Source: Pseudomonadota bacterium (lineage in GTDB: Bacteria > Bdellovibrionota_C > UBA2361 > OMII01). From it: a stretch of DNA of 37,886 bases. Shown here piece after piece: positions 18,553-27,374 of this stretch. The notes below the pieces were generated by a model that saw only the letters and a program-made list of their open reading frames with translations, was not told where the DNA came from and searched no databases. The position numbers were made by a program, and so were the translations under genes. The stretch spans positions 1-37,886 of the forward strand of contig OMII01000062.1 in assembly GCA_900299055.1 (NCBI GenBank), given 5' to 3'. Within the stretch, counting starts at the first letter, position 1. Every line of letters begins with the position of its first letter.

Positions 18553-20130
18553 CTAGAGGGTAGTATTTCGAATATATGCGCCCGTCCCGTGCACTATAGA
18601 AGACAATCGATCAAGCGAACGGTACGACACCGCCTCCGCCACGACTTCTTCCGAAACGACATCGTGCCCAGCAAGGTCGGCTATCGTTACGGCCACGCGC
18701 AGCACTCTGGTGTAGCCCCGTGCGCTTATGCCGATCCGCCGTACCGCCTCTGCCAACAAAAGACGGGCTGCATCGGTCACCTGTATAGCAGAGCGCAACG
18801 CCCCCTCTGAGAGCTCACTATTGAGCACACCTTGTCGAGCGAACTGTCTACATCGAGCCGCCAAAACCGCTGCTACAAGCCCCTCAGAAGTCGTCGCGGT
18901 TGACGGCTGCGCCCACACCAAATCTTCCACGCGGACCGCCTCTAATTCCACGTGCAAATCAATTCGGTCGAGGATCGGTTGTGACAGCTTTGCCAGATAA
19001 TCACGCACTGCGTGATGCGAACAACGGCACGTCCCAACATGAGAACCGAAGCGCCCACAGGGACATGGATTCATCGCAGCTATCAACTGGAAACGAGCCG
19101 GAAACGTAACCGAGGCCTTAGCTCGAGCAATTTGAACCCAGCCTGTCTCAAGCGGTGAGCGTAGAGCTTCGACCGCGCTGCGCCGGAACTCAGGGAACTC
19201 ATCAAGAAACAACACACCTCGATGTGCGAGACTCACCTCTCCGGGACGGGGGCCAGCGCCCCCTCCGATAAGCCCGGCGTCACTTACCACATAGTGAGGT
19301 GTGCGAACCGGTCGAACCCCTGCCAGCAGTGCCTCAGTCGCCTGACCCGCAATGCTGTGAATGCGAAGCACCTCAAGCCTCTCGTCGGGTGAGAGCGGCG
19401 GCAGGAGCGTGGAAAGGCGTTCCGCCAACATACTCTTGCCACAACCAGGGGGGCCAATCATTAACAAGTTGTGTCCCCCCGCCGCCGCAATCGTTAGTGC
19501 CCTTTTTGCTATCACCTGCCCGAGGACGTCGTCGAGCGATCGTCGAACAGGCACCCGCTCCATCTCTGGTGCATCGATCTGCCCAGGCTCCTCTCGACCA
19601 CTGAGAATTCGAATTGCCTGCGAAAGGGATGACGTTGGGATAATTCGAACGCCTGGCACCATACAGGCTTCTTGCGCGTTAGGAAGAGGGACTACTACAG
19701 ACCGATCGCCTCGCTGCATCGCCGCAAGTGCGTGAGCGGCCACTCCAACCGTGCTCTTAACGTCTCCAAGCAGAGACAACTCGCCACATATTGAAACTCT
19801 TTCTAACGCTGCTTGAGGCACCCCATCGCAGGCACTAACAATCGCCAACGCGATCGGCAGATCGAACGACGCCGTATCCTTACGGACCTCTGCAGGGGCT
19901 AAGTTCACGAGGATATTCTGCGGTGGATCGAATCCTGCACCTCGTACCGCCGAGAGGATCCGTTCTCGAGATTCTCTGACCGCCGCACCCCCCAATCCAA
20001 GGATTGAAAATCGCTCCTGCCCCTCCTGTAGGCGCACCTCCACTTCCACCGGAACGGCATCTAATCCGACGATGCAACTCGTTTGTGCTGTAGCGAACAT
20101 ACGAGGGGGGTAATCGCTGATGTCCGCCAA
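18553..20130 (-). CDS. comM: YifB/ComM family Mg-chelatase-like AAA+ ATPase
   Basis: IVGLDAVPVEVEVRLQEG...FSILGLGGAAVRESRERILSAVRGAGF, HNLLMIGPPGCGKSMLAERLSTLLPPL, HRGVLFLDEFPEF, NPCPCGRFG, ARGYTRVLRVAVTIADLAG. Confidence 0.96.
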   Translation of the reverse strand: MADISDYPPRMFATAQTSCIVGLDAVPVEVEVRLQEGQERFSILGLGGAAVRESRERILSAVRGAGFDPPQNILVNLAPAEVRKDTASFDLPIALAIVSACDGVPQAALERVSICGELSLLGDVKSTVGVAAHALAAMQRGDRSVVVPLPNAQEACMVPGVRIIPTSSLSQAIRILSGREEPGQIDAPEMERVPVRRSLDDVLGQVIAKRALTIAAAGGHNLLMIGPPGCGKSMLAERLSTLLPPLSPDERLEVLRIHSIAGQATEALLAGVRPVRTPHYVVSDAGLIGGGAGPRPGEVSLAHRGVLFLDEFPEFRRSAVEALRSPLETGWVQIARAKASVTFPARFQLIAAMNPCPCGRFGSHVGTCRCSHHAVRDYLAKLSQPILDRIDLHVELEAVRVEDLVWAQPSTATTSEGLVAAVLAARCRQFARQGVLNSELSEGALRSAIQVTDAARLLLAEAVRRIGISARGYTRVLRVAVTIADLAGHDVVSEEVVAEAVSYRSLDRLSSIVHGTGAYIRNTTL

Positions 20131-20281
20131 AAGTTGCGAAGTAGCTGCATAAAGTAATCACGAAACACGCTGGCCGGTACAGTATGTGCTTGTTAGGGGG
20201 CGAACGTAGCGAAGGTCACTGCAAAGCTCCACACTTCAGGTACTTAGCTAGCGCATCTGGGTAAATTTTTCCGCTTCCGAT

Positions 20282-21157
20282 ATGTCCGACGTGCCCTCAG
20301 TGAACGAGCAGATTGCGCAGGCCTGGTCCAGGGTTCCGGCGGGCGAACGGCGTGAACTCGCAACCCGAGCCAACCTTAAAGGTGCACAGGCGTGCCTGCT
20401 AGCACTACTCTTCGGCACTACCCTCGCTTTTTGCTTCAAGGAAAACACTATCCTTCTAGGTATGCTAGCCTTGCTGCCAGTTTTGTATCAGGTTGTTGCG
20501 ACCCGTGAATGGATTGAGGGGAAACCCCGGCTGCCAATTAGCTACTTTGTAGCCGAAAAAGCCGCGGCCCAATACGCTCGTCACTACAACACGGCTGACG
20601 CATCCGTCAAAGTACTGTTCAAGGGTATTGTAACCCCGCCGACAGGCGCCATGCAGGAGCCCTCCCCTGGGGACTCACCGAAAAAGGTCAGTGTGTGGGT
20701 GGCTCTGTTTGGTGACCGTCTGATTATGTTCTCCGAACACCCAGAAGGTGCGCGCTTAGAGTTCTTGCAGTCACTTGGCGAGCAGCTCATCGTCTCATCG
20801 GACACCGCGGGCGATCCTGATATGGCCCCGGATATCATCTTCCTCGATGTGCGCTCGACGGATGTTGACGAGCCAACACGTTGGACTCTGCAAAGCATCT
20901 GCCCCCAAGCGCTCGCTACGTGTCTACGCAAGGTCCAGTTCTACTCCGAGCAGATCCGAGCAGAGAAGCAGCGACGAGCTGCGCTGGCTGCCGAGAAAGC
21001 TCGGCTTGAGCAAGAAAGGCTTGAGTTGCGCCGTCAGGAGCTGCTTCGCATCGAGGAGGAGCGCCAGGCCCACGAACTAGCAAAACGACAGCAGCTTAAT
21101 GAGGAGCTAGCGGAGAAAGCTCCTACGAAGCCAGAACCTGCGGCTCCACACCCCTAG
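20282..21157 (+). CDS. Hypothetical membrane protein with C-terminal coiled coil
   Basis: 291-aa ORF between well-supported genes; two hydrophobic stretches (ACLLALLFGTTLAFCF, TILLGMLALLPVLYQVV); C-terminal charged repeat RAALAAEKARLEQERLELRRQELLRIEEERQ. Confidence 0.75.
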   Translation: MSDVPSVNEQIAQAWSRVPAGERRELATRANLKGAQACLLALLFGTTLAFCFKENTILLGMLALLPVLYQVVATREWIEGKPRLPISYFVAEKAAAQYARHYNTADASVKVLFKGIVTPPTGAMQEPSPGDSPKKVSVWVALFGDRLIMFSEHPEGARLEFLQSLGEQLIVSSDTAGDPDMAPDIIFLDVRSTDVDEPTRWTLQSICPQALATCLRKVQFYSEQIRAEKQRRAALAAEKARLEQERLELRRQELLRIEEERQAHELAKRQQLNEELAEKAPTKPEPAAPHP

Positions 21158-21361
21158 CAGCAGAGCAAAAATAAAACAGAAGCACCATGGAGCCTCATGT
21201 CCCTGCGGGCGAGGTTTTAGGCTAGGCACCTACGTGCTAAGACGGTACTTTAGGAGGGGGCACGGCTAAAAGAAGATCCTTGAGGCCATCGCCATGGTTA
21301 TACGACACCGCCCCCGTGCGACTAAGGCGAGGGCTGTCATCCTTTGACGCGGACTTTGGTT

Positions 21362-22612
21362 ATGTTGTCTATCAAAAAAATCTCTACATACATCCACCCG
21401 TACGTTGTTTGTGCGGTGTTCTCGGCTATCTCTCTGGGGGGAGTGAGCAATGTCGTAGCGGAGCAGCCATCTGCCTTGTCGGGTGGACCGAAGACAATAG
21501 CCTCTAAAGACCGTGTTTCTGTGCTGATTGACCGTGAAATCGAGGACACGAAGAGCTTTATTATCTTAAAACTAGCGGTGCCTACAGACTCTAAGGTCAA
21601 CGCTTTTCTACTCTCAGATCCTCCTAGACTCGTTGTCGACTTTGAGGGGGCTTCAATCAAGAAGAGCGAGAACTTTGCGGCTCCGAGTAACGGGGTCGTC
21701 AAACAGGTTCGCCTCGGAGCCCACGCAAATAAACTCCGCGTCGTAATTGATTTGATAAAAGCCACTCCCCCCGAGTACGAGTGGAAAGCAGGCAAGCGTC
21801 AAGCGATCATCAAAATCCTAGAAGAGGAGAAAAAAGAGGCTCCTGCTGTATCGCCGGTCGCTGCGCCACCTGCGACATCTGCAGCGCCAGCCACCACCTC
21901 ACCGCAACCGGCTACCCCGGTCGCGATTCAACCAACAGCAAAACTGCCTCCAGCCGAGCCAACACGCGCACCCGCAGCAGCCACTCCCACTATAGCGGCC
22001 ACGGTGACCCCTAAGCCTGCTCTTCCAACAGCCACAGCCGCGCCAGTTGTGACCAACACACCATCTACGACAGCATCCTCAGCGGCATCACCACAACCTG
22101 AGCAACGAAAGCTGGCGGACCTGGAGCAGCCCGGAGCGACAGTGCCGGGCGGCAGCGTACCGGCTGCTGCCAAATCACCAGCCAAGCCCGCGCTTCCAGA
22201 CTACCAAAGCGAGGGAGCCACACAGCCCCAACCCCCGCAAGAGCGCCTTGGCGATCTCGAGTCCAGCAAGGCTCCGCCTGCAAAGGGCTCAACGACATTT
22301 TCAATCAAGGGGTACAAGTTCGAATATCTGCCGGACAAAACACCTGTGCTCAAAATCGCACTCAACAAACCTCGCGCCCAGGCGCAGATTAGTAAGGTGG
22401 ACTCCGAGACCTACAAAATAGAAGTGAAGGACTGCGCCCTCGAAAATGAGGACCTCGAATTACCGCAATTTCCTCCCCATGACTTCGTAGGCTTTGTCAT
22501 GGTGGTCTCAGAGTCTGTTGGTAAAAATGTAGAGATAAGTGTGAGCACCGAGAACGACATGGTACTTACCACCTCGATACACGACTCCGAGATCTGGGTG
22601 AAGAAGCCATAA
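21362..22612 (+). CDS. AMIN-domain protein (PilQ N-terminus-like), no secretin domain
   Basis: Signal peptide; FIILKLAVPTDSKVNAFLLSDPPRLVVDFEGASIKKS...VKQVRLGAHANKLRVVIDLIKATPPEYEW matches AMIN; long A/P/T-rich linker; C-terminal FSIKGYKFEYLPDKTPVLKIALNKPRAQAQISKVDSETYKIEVKDCAL resembles a second beta-domain. Confidence 0.8.
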   Translation: MLSIKKISTYIHPYVVCAVFSAISLGGVSNVVAEQPSALSGGPKTIASKDRVSVLIDREIEDTKSFIILKLAVPTDSKVNAFLLSDPPRLVVDFEGASIKKSENFAAPSNGVVKQVRLGAHANKLRVVIDLIKATPPEYEWKAGKRQAIIKILEEEKKEAPAVSPVAAPPATSAAPATTSPQPATPVAIQPTAKLPPAEPTRAPAAATPTIAATVTPKPALPTATAAPVVTNTPSTTASSAASPQPEQRKLADLEQPGATVPGGSVPAAAKSPAKPALPDYQSEGATQPQPPQERLGDLESSKAPPAKGSTTFSIKGYKFEYLPDKTPVLKIALNKPRAQAQISKVDSETYKIEVKDCALENEDLELPQFPPHDFVGFVMVVSESVGKNVEISVSTENDMVLTTSIHDSEIWVKKP

Positions 22613-22676
22613 CTACCCGGTCAAACTGAATCGAATAGAGCAGTGACCTTCCTTGGAGCGGAGCTCTCTCGTGGTC

Positions 22677-22697
22677 CTATTTTTCTCTTAAAAATAG
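22677..22697. promoter_or_regulatory. AT-rich inverted repeat upstream of the 783-aa protein gene
   Basis: CTATTTTT-ctctt-AAAAATAG, perfect 8-bp arms. Confidence 0.4.
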
Positions 22698-22744
22698 CCA
22701 TCTGGCGTGATACTGTCTCGCTGATTTTCTGAACGCGGGCTGCA

Positions 22745-25096
22745 ATGTCCTCTCGATCACCTCAATCTACGTATGACCCCGCGCTTGCAGAGCGATTGGT
22801 AGGCCTCATCGAGGCCGGGCAGGATTCTGCCGCGCTGCACCAGCTATCAGCAGCCCCGTCGAGCCTACGAGCCGAGGCCGCGCGTGAGTTCCTTTGGAGA
22901 GGAGATGATCAGGGATACCAGTCGGCAAAGACGCTGGTGCGCCAAGGGACATTAGCGCCGGAGGAGCTTCGCTCGATCTTCTCTGCCGCCGCTGAATGTG
23001 GCGAAACAAGGATGCTCAAGCTCATCGCCTCAACGAGCCCAGAGGCAATTGAAGCCGGAACGATTCGAAACGCCCTTCTCGGCGCACTCTACAACTCGCA
23101 GACTGCGAGCATCAGCTGGATCGCTGACACCGAATTATTATCAGTGGAGTCCAAGTATCGAGCTATCGTCCCTCCTCTTTTTAAATCTTCCGAGGAACAT
23201 CGCGGAAGCCTCCAAGCCCGTAATGAGCTAGGCACCGCGGAGATAATCATCACCAAACAGTACCGCGACGCCCAATACGAGCTGCGTCAGCAGCGACGTC
23301 AAGCGCTCCGAACTCAAGAAGAGCCCTCTGCAGCGGAGAAGCGACAACTACGAATTGAGCGAAAGTTCTCAACGCTCCTGAGCAGAGCGATTAATCAGAT
23401 CCGTAGTCATCGACAGCGCCACACCGCAGAGCTGCAGGGCGATGAGCTACGCAATCACCGCGAGATCACTGCACTGCTGATTGAACAAGTAACGCGGGAA
23501 GTTCAGCGTCAACGCGAAGTCGCCCTCATAGAGAGGCCTGAGGCCACCCGCAATCAGAAGCCACATCGGCCATTTGAGGTCACTACATGGCGGGCAACAA
23601 ACCCAGACGGGCACGAGAACTCTCCATCTTTCGCTGAAATGTTAGAGAACTTCTTTCACGCAAACTTCGGGCCAAGGGGCGGAGAAGTAAGAACTTTCGA
23701 CAGTTTTATTGACACGGTCCTCTCAACCTGGGGCGCAAACAATCGCCCACTTTCTCGCGAGTCGCTATGCAGACTCATTGAGAAGAAGCATCCCCAGAAC
23801 GCCAGACTCACCAACAGCGTCTTTTACCAGTGGAGAAACTATCAGAACCAAACTCCAAGTACCGAATCAATCATGACGCTTGTGGCAGCGTTTAATCTCA
23901 ATAAGATTCATGAACTCCTGCTATTCCGAATCGCAAAAGGCACGCCTTGCCACGACGTTGAAACCCTAGTGAGTCGAGCTGAAGACGCCTTAAGAACTCC
24001 AGAAGAAGCAAGAACCCGAGGAGAGCTGTTCACGGCGATCACTGAAGCGTCTGGAATCCCTCTTGTAAACCTCACGAGCGTTCTCGGAGTACATCAAATC
24101 CATATGTGGAAGCGAGGACAGCGGATCGAGGATCCCGCGGTGGTGAGCACCCTCGTAGACCTCATACATCCGGTCGACATATACCCCAAGGAAGAGTTCG
24201 AATCGGCACAGGCCCTCAGCGCTCGAATCAAAGCTATCCTTGGTGGGCGGTCTGCATCAGTCCTTGATGCGGTATTCTTAGCCGAGCGGTCAACCGTGGC
24301 AAATCCAGGCGGCTTACTATTCTCGTTACTCGTCGGCGGACGAGGCATTATGCCCTTATCAGAGAATGCCGCGGCCTCACTACTTGGAGTAACTGAGGGC
24401 AAGGTACGGCGCATGGCGAGACCCTCGCCATGTCGTGGCGGAGAGATAACTGAATCCATCGCTTCTGCGACACTGGATTACGTCCAGGGAGTAACCCCGT
24501 CTACGCGAAATCTCTTATCACCGATTCAAAAAGCAGAGCGAGATCTCGCGCTTGATATTCTTACTGGCGTTCCTTCACCAATTCGACTCCTTATGAAGGC
24601 ATCTCGCGGTGAGTTGTCTCACGCTGGAGAGATCCATCGCTTAACTCGGCAACGTAGAGGCGTTCTACAAGAGTGGGGGTTAAGTGACTTCGAACTCGGT
24701 AAAGCAACCATCACCGCCTCTCGAGCCTCGGCGATGGCTAAATGGCTCGGATTTGTAGGCCCTCAACACCAGGAGTCTCGACGCTTATTCATAACGATGG
24801 CAACAGGGACCCACTCCCAGGAGACTCCATCTCAGATCCTTGACGACATTATCTCCGGCAAAGTAGAGCGACACATTGGAGTCCAGAAGTTTTTTGACTG
24901 GACAGGCCTTACTCGCGCAGAACTCGCCCGGAGAATTGGAGCAAGCAGGACTAGCGGAGCTTCATACACAAGCGCACAACGTGCTGGACGAATATTCAAT
25001 CAAACGCACCTTAGTCTTCTGGCGGAGGAATTGGGCTTGCGTCATCGGTTCGATGAGCTAGTCTCTGTTTTCACCCCTAAGAAATACACACCGTAG
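22745..25096 (+). CDS. Large hypothetical protein with coiled-coil and several degenerate HTH/XRE-like modules
   Basis: 783 aa; modules such as LCRLIEKKHPQNARLTNSVFYQWRNYQNQTPSTESIMTLVAAF, AITEASGIPLVNLTSVLGVHQIHMWKRGQRIEDPAVVSTLVDLI, LTRAELARRIGASRTSGASYTSAQRAGRIFNQTHLSLLAEELGL look like helix-turn-helix units. Confidence 0.75.
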   Translation: MSSRSPQSTYDPALAERLVGLIEAGQDSAALHQLSAAPSSLRAEAAREFLWRGDDQGYQSAKTLVRQGTLAPEELRSIFSAAAECGETRMLKLIASTSPEAIEAGTIRNALLGALYNSQTASISWIADTELLSVESKYRAIVPPLFKSSEEHRGSLQARNELGTAEIIITKQYRDAQYELRQQRRQALRTQEEPSAAEKRQLRIERKFSTLLSRAINQIRSHRQRHTAELQGDELRNHREITALLIEQVTREVQRQREVALIERPEATRNQKPHRPFEVTTWRATNPDGHENSPSFAEMLENFFHANFGPRGGEVRTFDSFIDTVLSTWGANNRPLSRESLCRLIEKKHPQNARLTNSVFYQWRNYQNQTPSTESIMTLVAAFNLNKIHELLLFRIAKGTPCHDVETLVSRAEDALRTPEEARTRGELFTAITEASGIPLVNLTSVLGVHQIHMWKRGQRIEDPAVVSTLVDLIHPVDIYPKEEFESAQALSARIKAILGGRSASVLDAVFLAERSTVANPGGLLFSLLVGGRGIMPLSENAAASLLGVTEGKVRRMARPSPCRGGEITESIASATLDYVQGVTPSTRNLLSPIQKAERDLALDILTGVPSPIRLLMKASRGELSHAGEIHRLTRQRRGVLQEWGLSDFELGKATITASRASAMAKWLGFVGPQHQESRRLFITMATGTHSQETPSQILDDIISGKVERHIGVQKFFDWTGLTRAELARRIGASRTSGASYTSAQRAGRIFNQTHLSLLAEELGLRHRFDELVSVFTPKKYTP

Positions 25097-25119
25097 CGCA
25101 GACATACCACAGGATTGCA

Positions 25120-25869
25120 GTGGCTTGGCGAACACCACCAAAAGAGCAGCGACAAAAACTCAAGCTGCAACGGGAGCTCAGCCGCCGACGGCTGATCGAA
25201 CGGACCGAGGACGACGCAATCTTCGCCGCGTGCGCGTACATAACCAACGCAGATGGACCACCGAGCCGGAGCGAGGAATCGTTTATTCTTGACTACCTAG
25301 CCAGCTGCAGCCGTGGCGAAGGCGACTATGTCCGAGTTACAGCAGCGTCTGTTGCCGCCGTTACCAAAGATCTCGCCACCACAAAGCTTCGCTCATACCG
25401 AGCAGCCTGTCGCGTCTCAATCACCAAACAACGGCGCCTCATCGATGGTCTTCTACGGTTAGCTGCGTGCGACAAACCACTCAACGAACTCGAGCAGAGA
25501 GCCTTACACGAGATCGCTGAAGCGCTTGGTTTTCCCGTTGAGAAGCACGCGACTCTTCGCAGGCATCTAGGAGTCCCCCGGTCAACGTCAACCAAGACCA
25601 CTCGATCAGAGGACCCTCGCAGAGCACAGAAAGCGAAGCCTGCTGCGCCCTCGCCTCACCAGTGGTGCTATGACACCCTAGGGTGCACCGAGAAAGACTC
25701 CGATGAGACCGTAAAACGAGCCTACAGAAGGCTTGCAGCGAAGCTTCACCCAGACAAGCACGCAGGAGGCACGCGCACATCGGAATCAATCCTCGTCTAT
25801 CAGCGCGATTTCCAGAAGCTTCAGGACGCCTATGCGGCCTTGAAGCGAGTGCGCCCAACGCTGCGCTAG
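25120..25869 (+). CDS. TerB-like N-terminus plus C-terminal J-domain protein (soluble DjlA-like)
   Basis: DDAIFAACAYITNADGPPSRSEESFILDYL...LLRLAACDKPLNELEQRALHEIAEALGF resembles TerB; YDTLGCTEKDSDETVKRAYRRLAAKLHPDKHAGG...FQKLQDAYAALK is a J-domain with HPD. GTG start 23 nt after previous stop. Confidence 0.85.
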   Translation: MAWRTPPKEQRQKLKLQRELSRRRLIERTEDDAIFAACAYITNADGPPSRSEESFILDYLASCSRGEGDYVRVTAASVAAVTKDLATTKLRSYRAACRVSITKQRRLIDGLLRLAACDKPLNELEQRALHEIAEALGFPVEKHATLRRHLGVPRSTSTKTTRSEDPRRAQKAKPAAPSPHQWCYDTLGCTEKDSDETVKRAYRRLAAKLHPDKHAGGTRTSESILVYQRDFQKLQDAYAALKRVRPTLR

Positions 25870-25910
25870 CATGAAGACATCAATAGCTGAGCCTGGGAGA
25901 ACAGCGAGGA

Positions 25911-27368
25911 TTACAGTCTCTCAATTTTAAGTGAGTCTCCGACAACCTTAAGTAGACTGCCCTTGCCATTAATACTGGTCTCGAGCACTACCTCTCGCTC
26001 CCAGAGCCTTGCCACGTGTTTAAGGGTGTGGTCTGCGTATTCAAGCTGCAAATCTCGACCATCATGGTAATGCTTAAGGTAGAGGGTCCTGTTGCGGCCA
26101 AAATCGGCATCTTCGACCTTAATAACCGGAATCGAGCCTGTGCCCACGCTCTTAATGAGGGTGTCGCGAACGTCTTTCCATCCCTCTTCGTTGGAAACTT
26201 TGGTTACCACGCGCTCTTTTCCACGTCTGTCATGCTGGAAAAGATTAAGCTCTTCCATCAAGTCTTTCGTGAGAAAACGCCGGAGGAAGGACTGATCTCG
26301 ATCAGATTCACGCACTTCAAAGATCTTTTTTCGACCTGGCGTGTCATTTTCATCTTGGCCCGCTTGGGCGCGCGGAGGCTCGTCATCGCTCCACTCTTTA
26401 CCTGTGTCACCCTGATTCCACCTTCGCTCAATGTCATGCCACATGACAAACCCCAGGTGATACGGATTCAATCCTCCTGGATGGGGGCGCAGCACCTGAT
26501 TGTGCCGAACGAGCAACTCAAGGTGCATATCCTGCGGGAGCTTAAGCTCATTTAATATCTTGTGGTGCCAGTAACTCGCCCACCCCTCGTTCATGATCTT
26601 GGTCTCCATCTGGGGCATGAAGTACTGCGTCTGCTGGTCGACTATCTGCAAGATATCTTGCTTCCACTCTGGAAGGTACGGATTGTACGCGGCTATGAAT
26701 TGAAGCAGATTCTCCTGTGGCTCTGCTGGCGTCTTGGTCAAATTCGGCGCTACATATTCAGGAGATGGATGAATCTCTCGCCATGGGTCCGGTGCCGGCT
26801 GTGCCCTCTCCCATGCTCGCACACGCTGCTCTGCATCGGATAGTTGGCGAATCGCCAAGTTTCTTGAGCGCTGGTAGCAAATAGCATGGGCGTGATCGAT
26901 AGCGTCTTCAACTGCCTCGATACCAATTGAAGGATCCTCTTGGTAACTAGCGATTCGATTTGCTCCATTCTTAAACATCTCCAGAACGTGTCGAGCGTCT
27001 GTTCCACTGGTGAACGTAAAGTTATTGGCAAAAAAGTCATTATGGCCATACACGTGCGCTATTGTGAGCACCTGCAGCAACAAGGAATTATCGCGCATGA
27101 GGTAGGCAAGACACGGATTGGAATTTATCACCATCTCATATGGCAAGCCCGACACACCGTAGTCGTACATCGTCTTTTGGCGTTCATACGATTTCCCATA
27201 TGACCAGTGTGGGTAATGCGAGGGCATTCCAGTGTACGCCATGTACCCTAGCATCTCGTTATGATCACAAACCTCAAACTCCTGCGGGTAGCAATTCAGG
27301 CCGTAGCGACGTACGAGCTCTTGAATTCTCTCATCCCAAACCGCTAATTCTTCAACATTAAATGACAT
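25911..27368 (-). CDS. spoVR: SpoVR family protein (YcgB-like)
   Basis: WDERIQELVRRYGLNCYPQEFEVCDHNEMLGYMAYTGMPSHYPHWSYGKSYERQKTMYDYGVSGLPYEMVINSNPCLAYLMRDN; NEGWASYWHHKIL. Confidence 0.96.
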   Translation of the reverse strand: MSFNVEELAVWDERIQELVRRYGLNCYPQEFEVCDHNEMLGYMAYTGMPSHYPHWSYGKSYERQKTMYDYGVSGLPYEMVINSNPCLAYLMRDNSLLLQVLTIAHVYGHNDFFANNFTFTSGTDARHVLEMFKNGANRIASYQEDPSIGIEAVEDAIDHAHAICYQRSRNLAIRQLSDAEQRVRAWERAQPAPDPWREIHPSPEYVAPNLTKTPAEPQENLLQFIAAYNPYLPEWKQDILQIVDQQTQYFMPQMETKIMNEGWASYWHHKILNELKLPQDMHLELLVRHNQVLRPHPGGLNPYHLGFVMWHDIERRWNQGDTGKEWSDDEPPRAQAGQDENDTPGRKKIFEVRESDRDQSFLRRFLTKDLMEELNLFQHDRRGKERVVTKVSNEEGWKDVRDTLIKSVGTGSIPVIKVEDADFGRNRTLYLKHYHDGRDLQLEYADHTLKHVARLWEREVVLETSINGKGSLLKVVGDSLKIERL

Positions 27369-27374
27369 AGTTCC

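Noticed and set aside
19299-19735. Plus ORFs inside comM (19299..19604, 19361..19735)
   Set aside because: Antisense to a clear YifB/ComM coding sequence.
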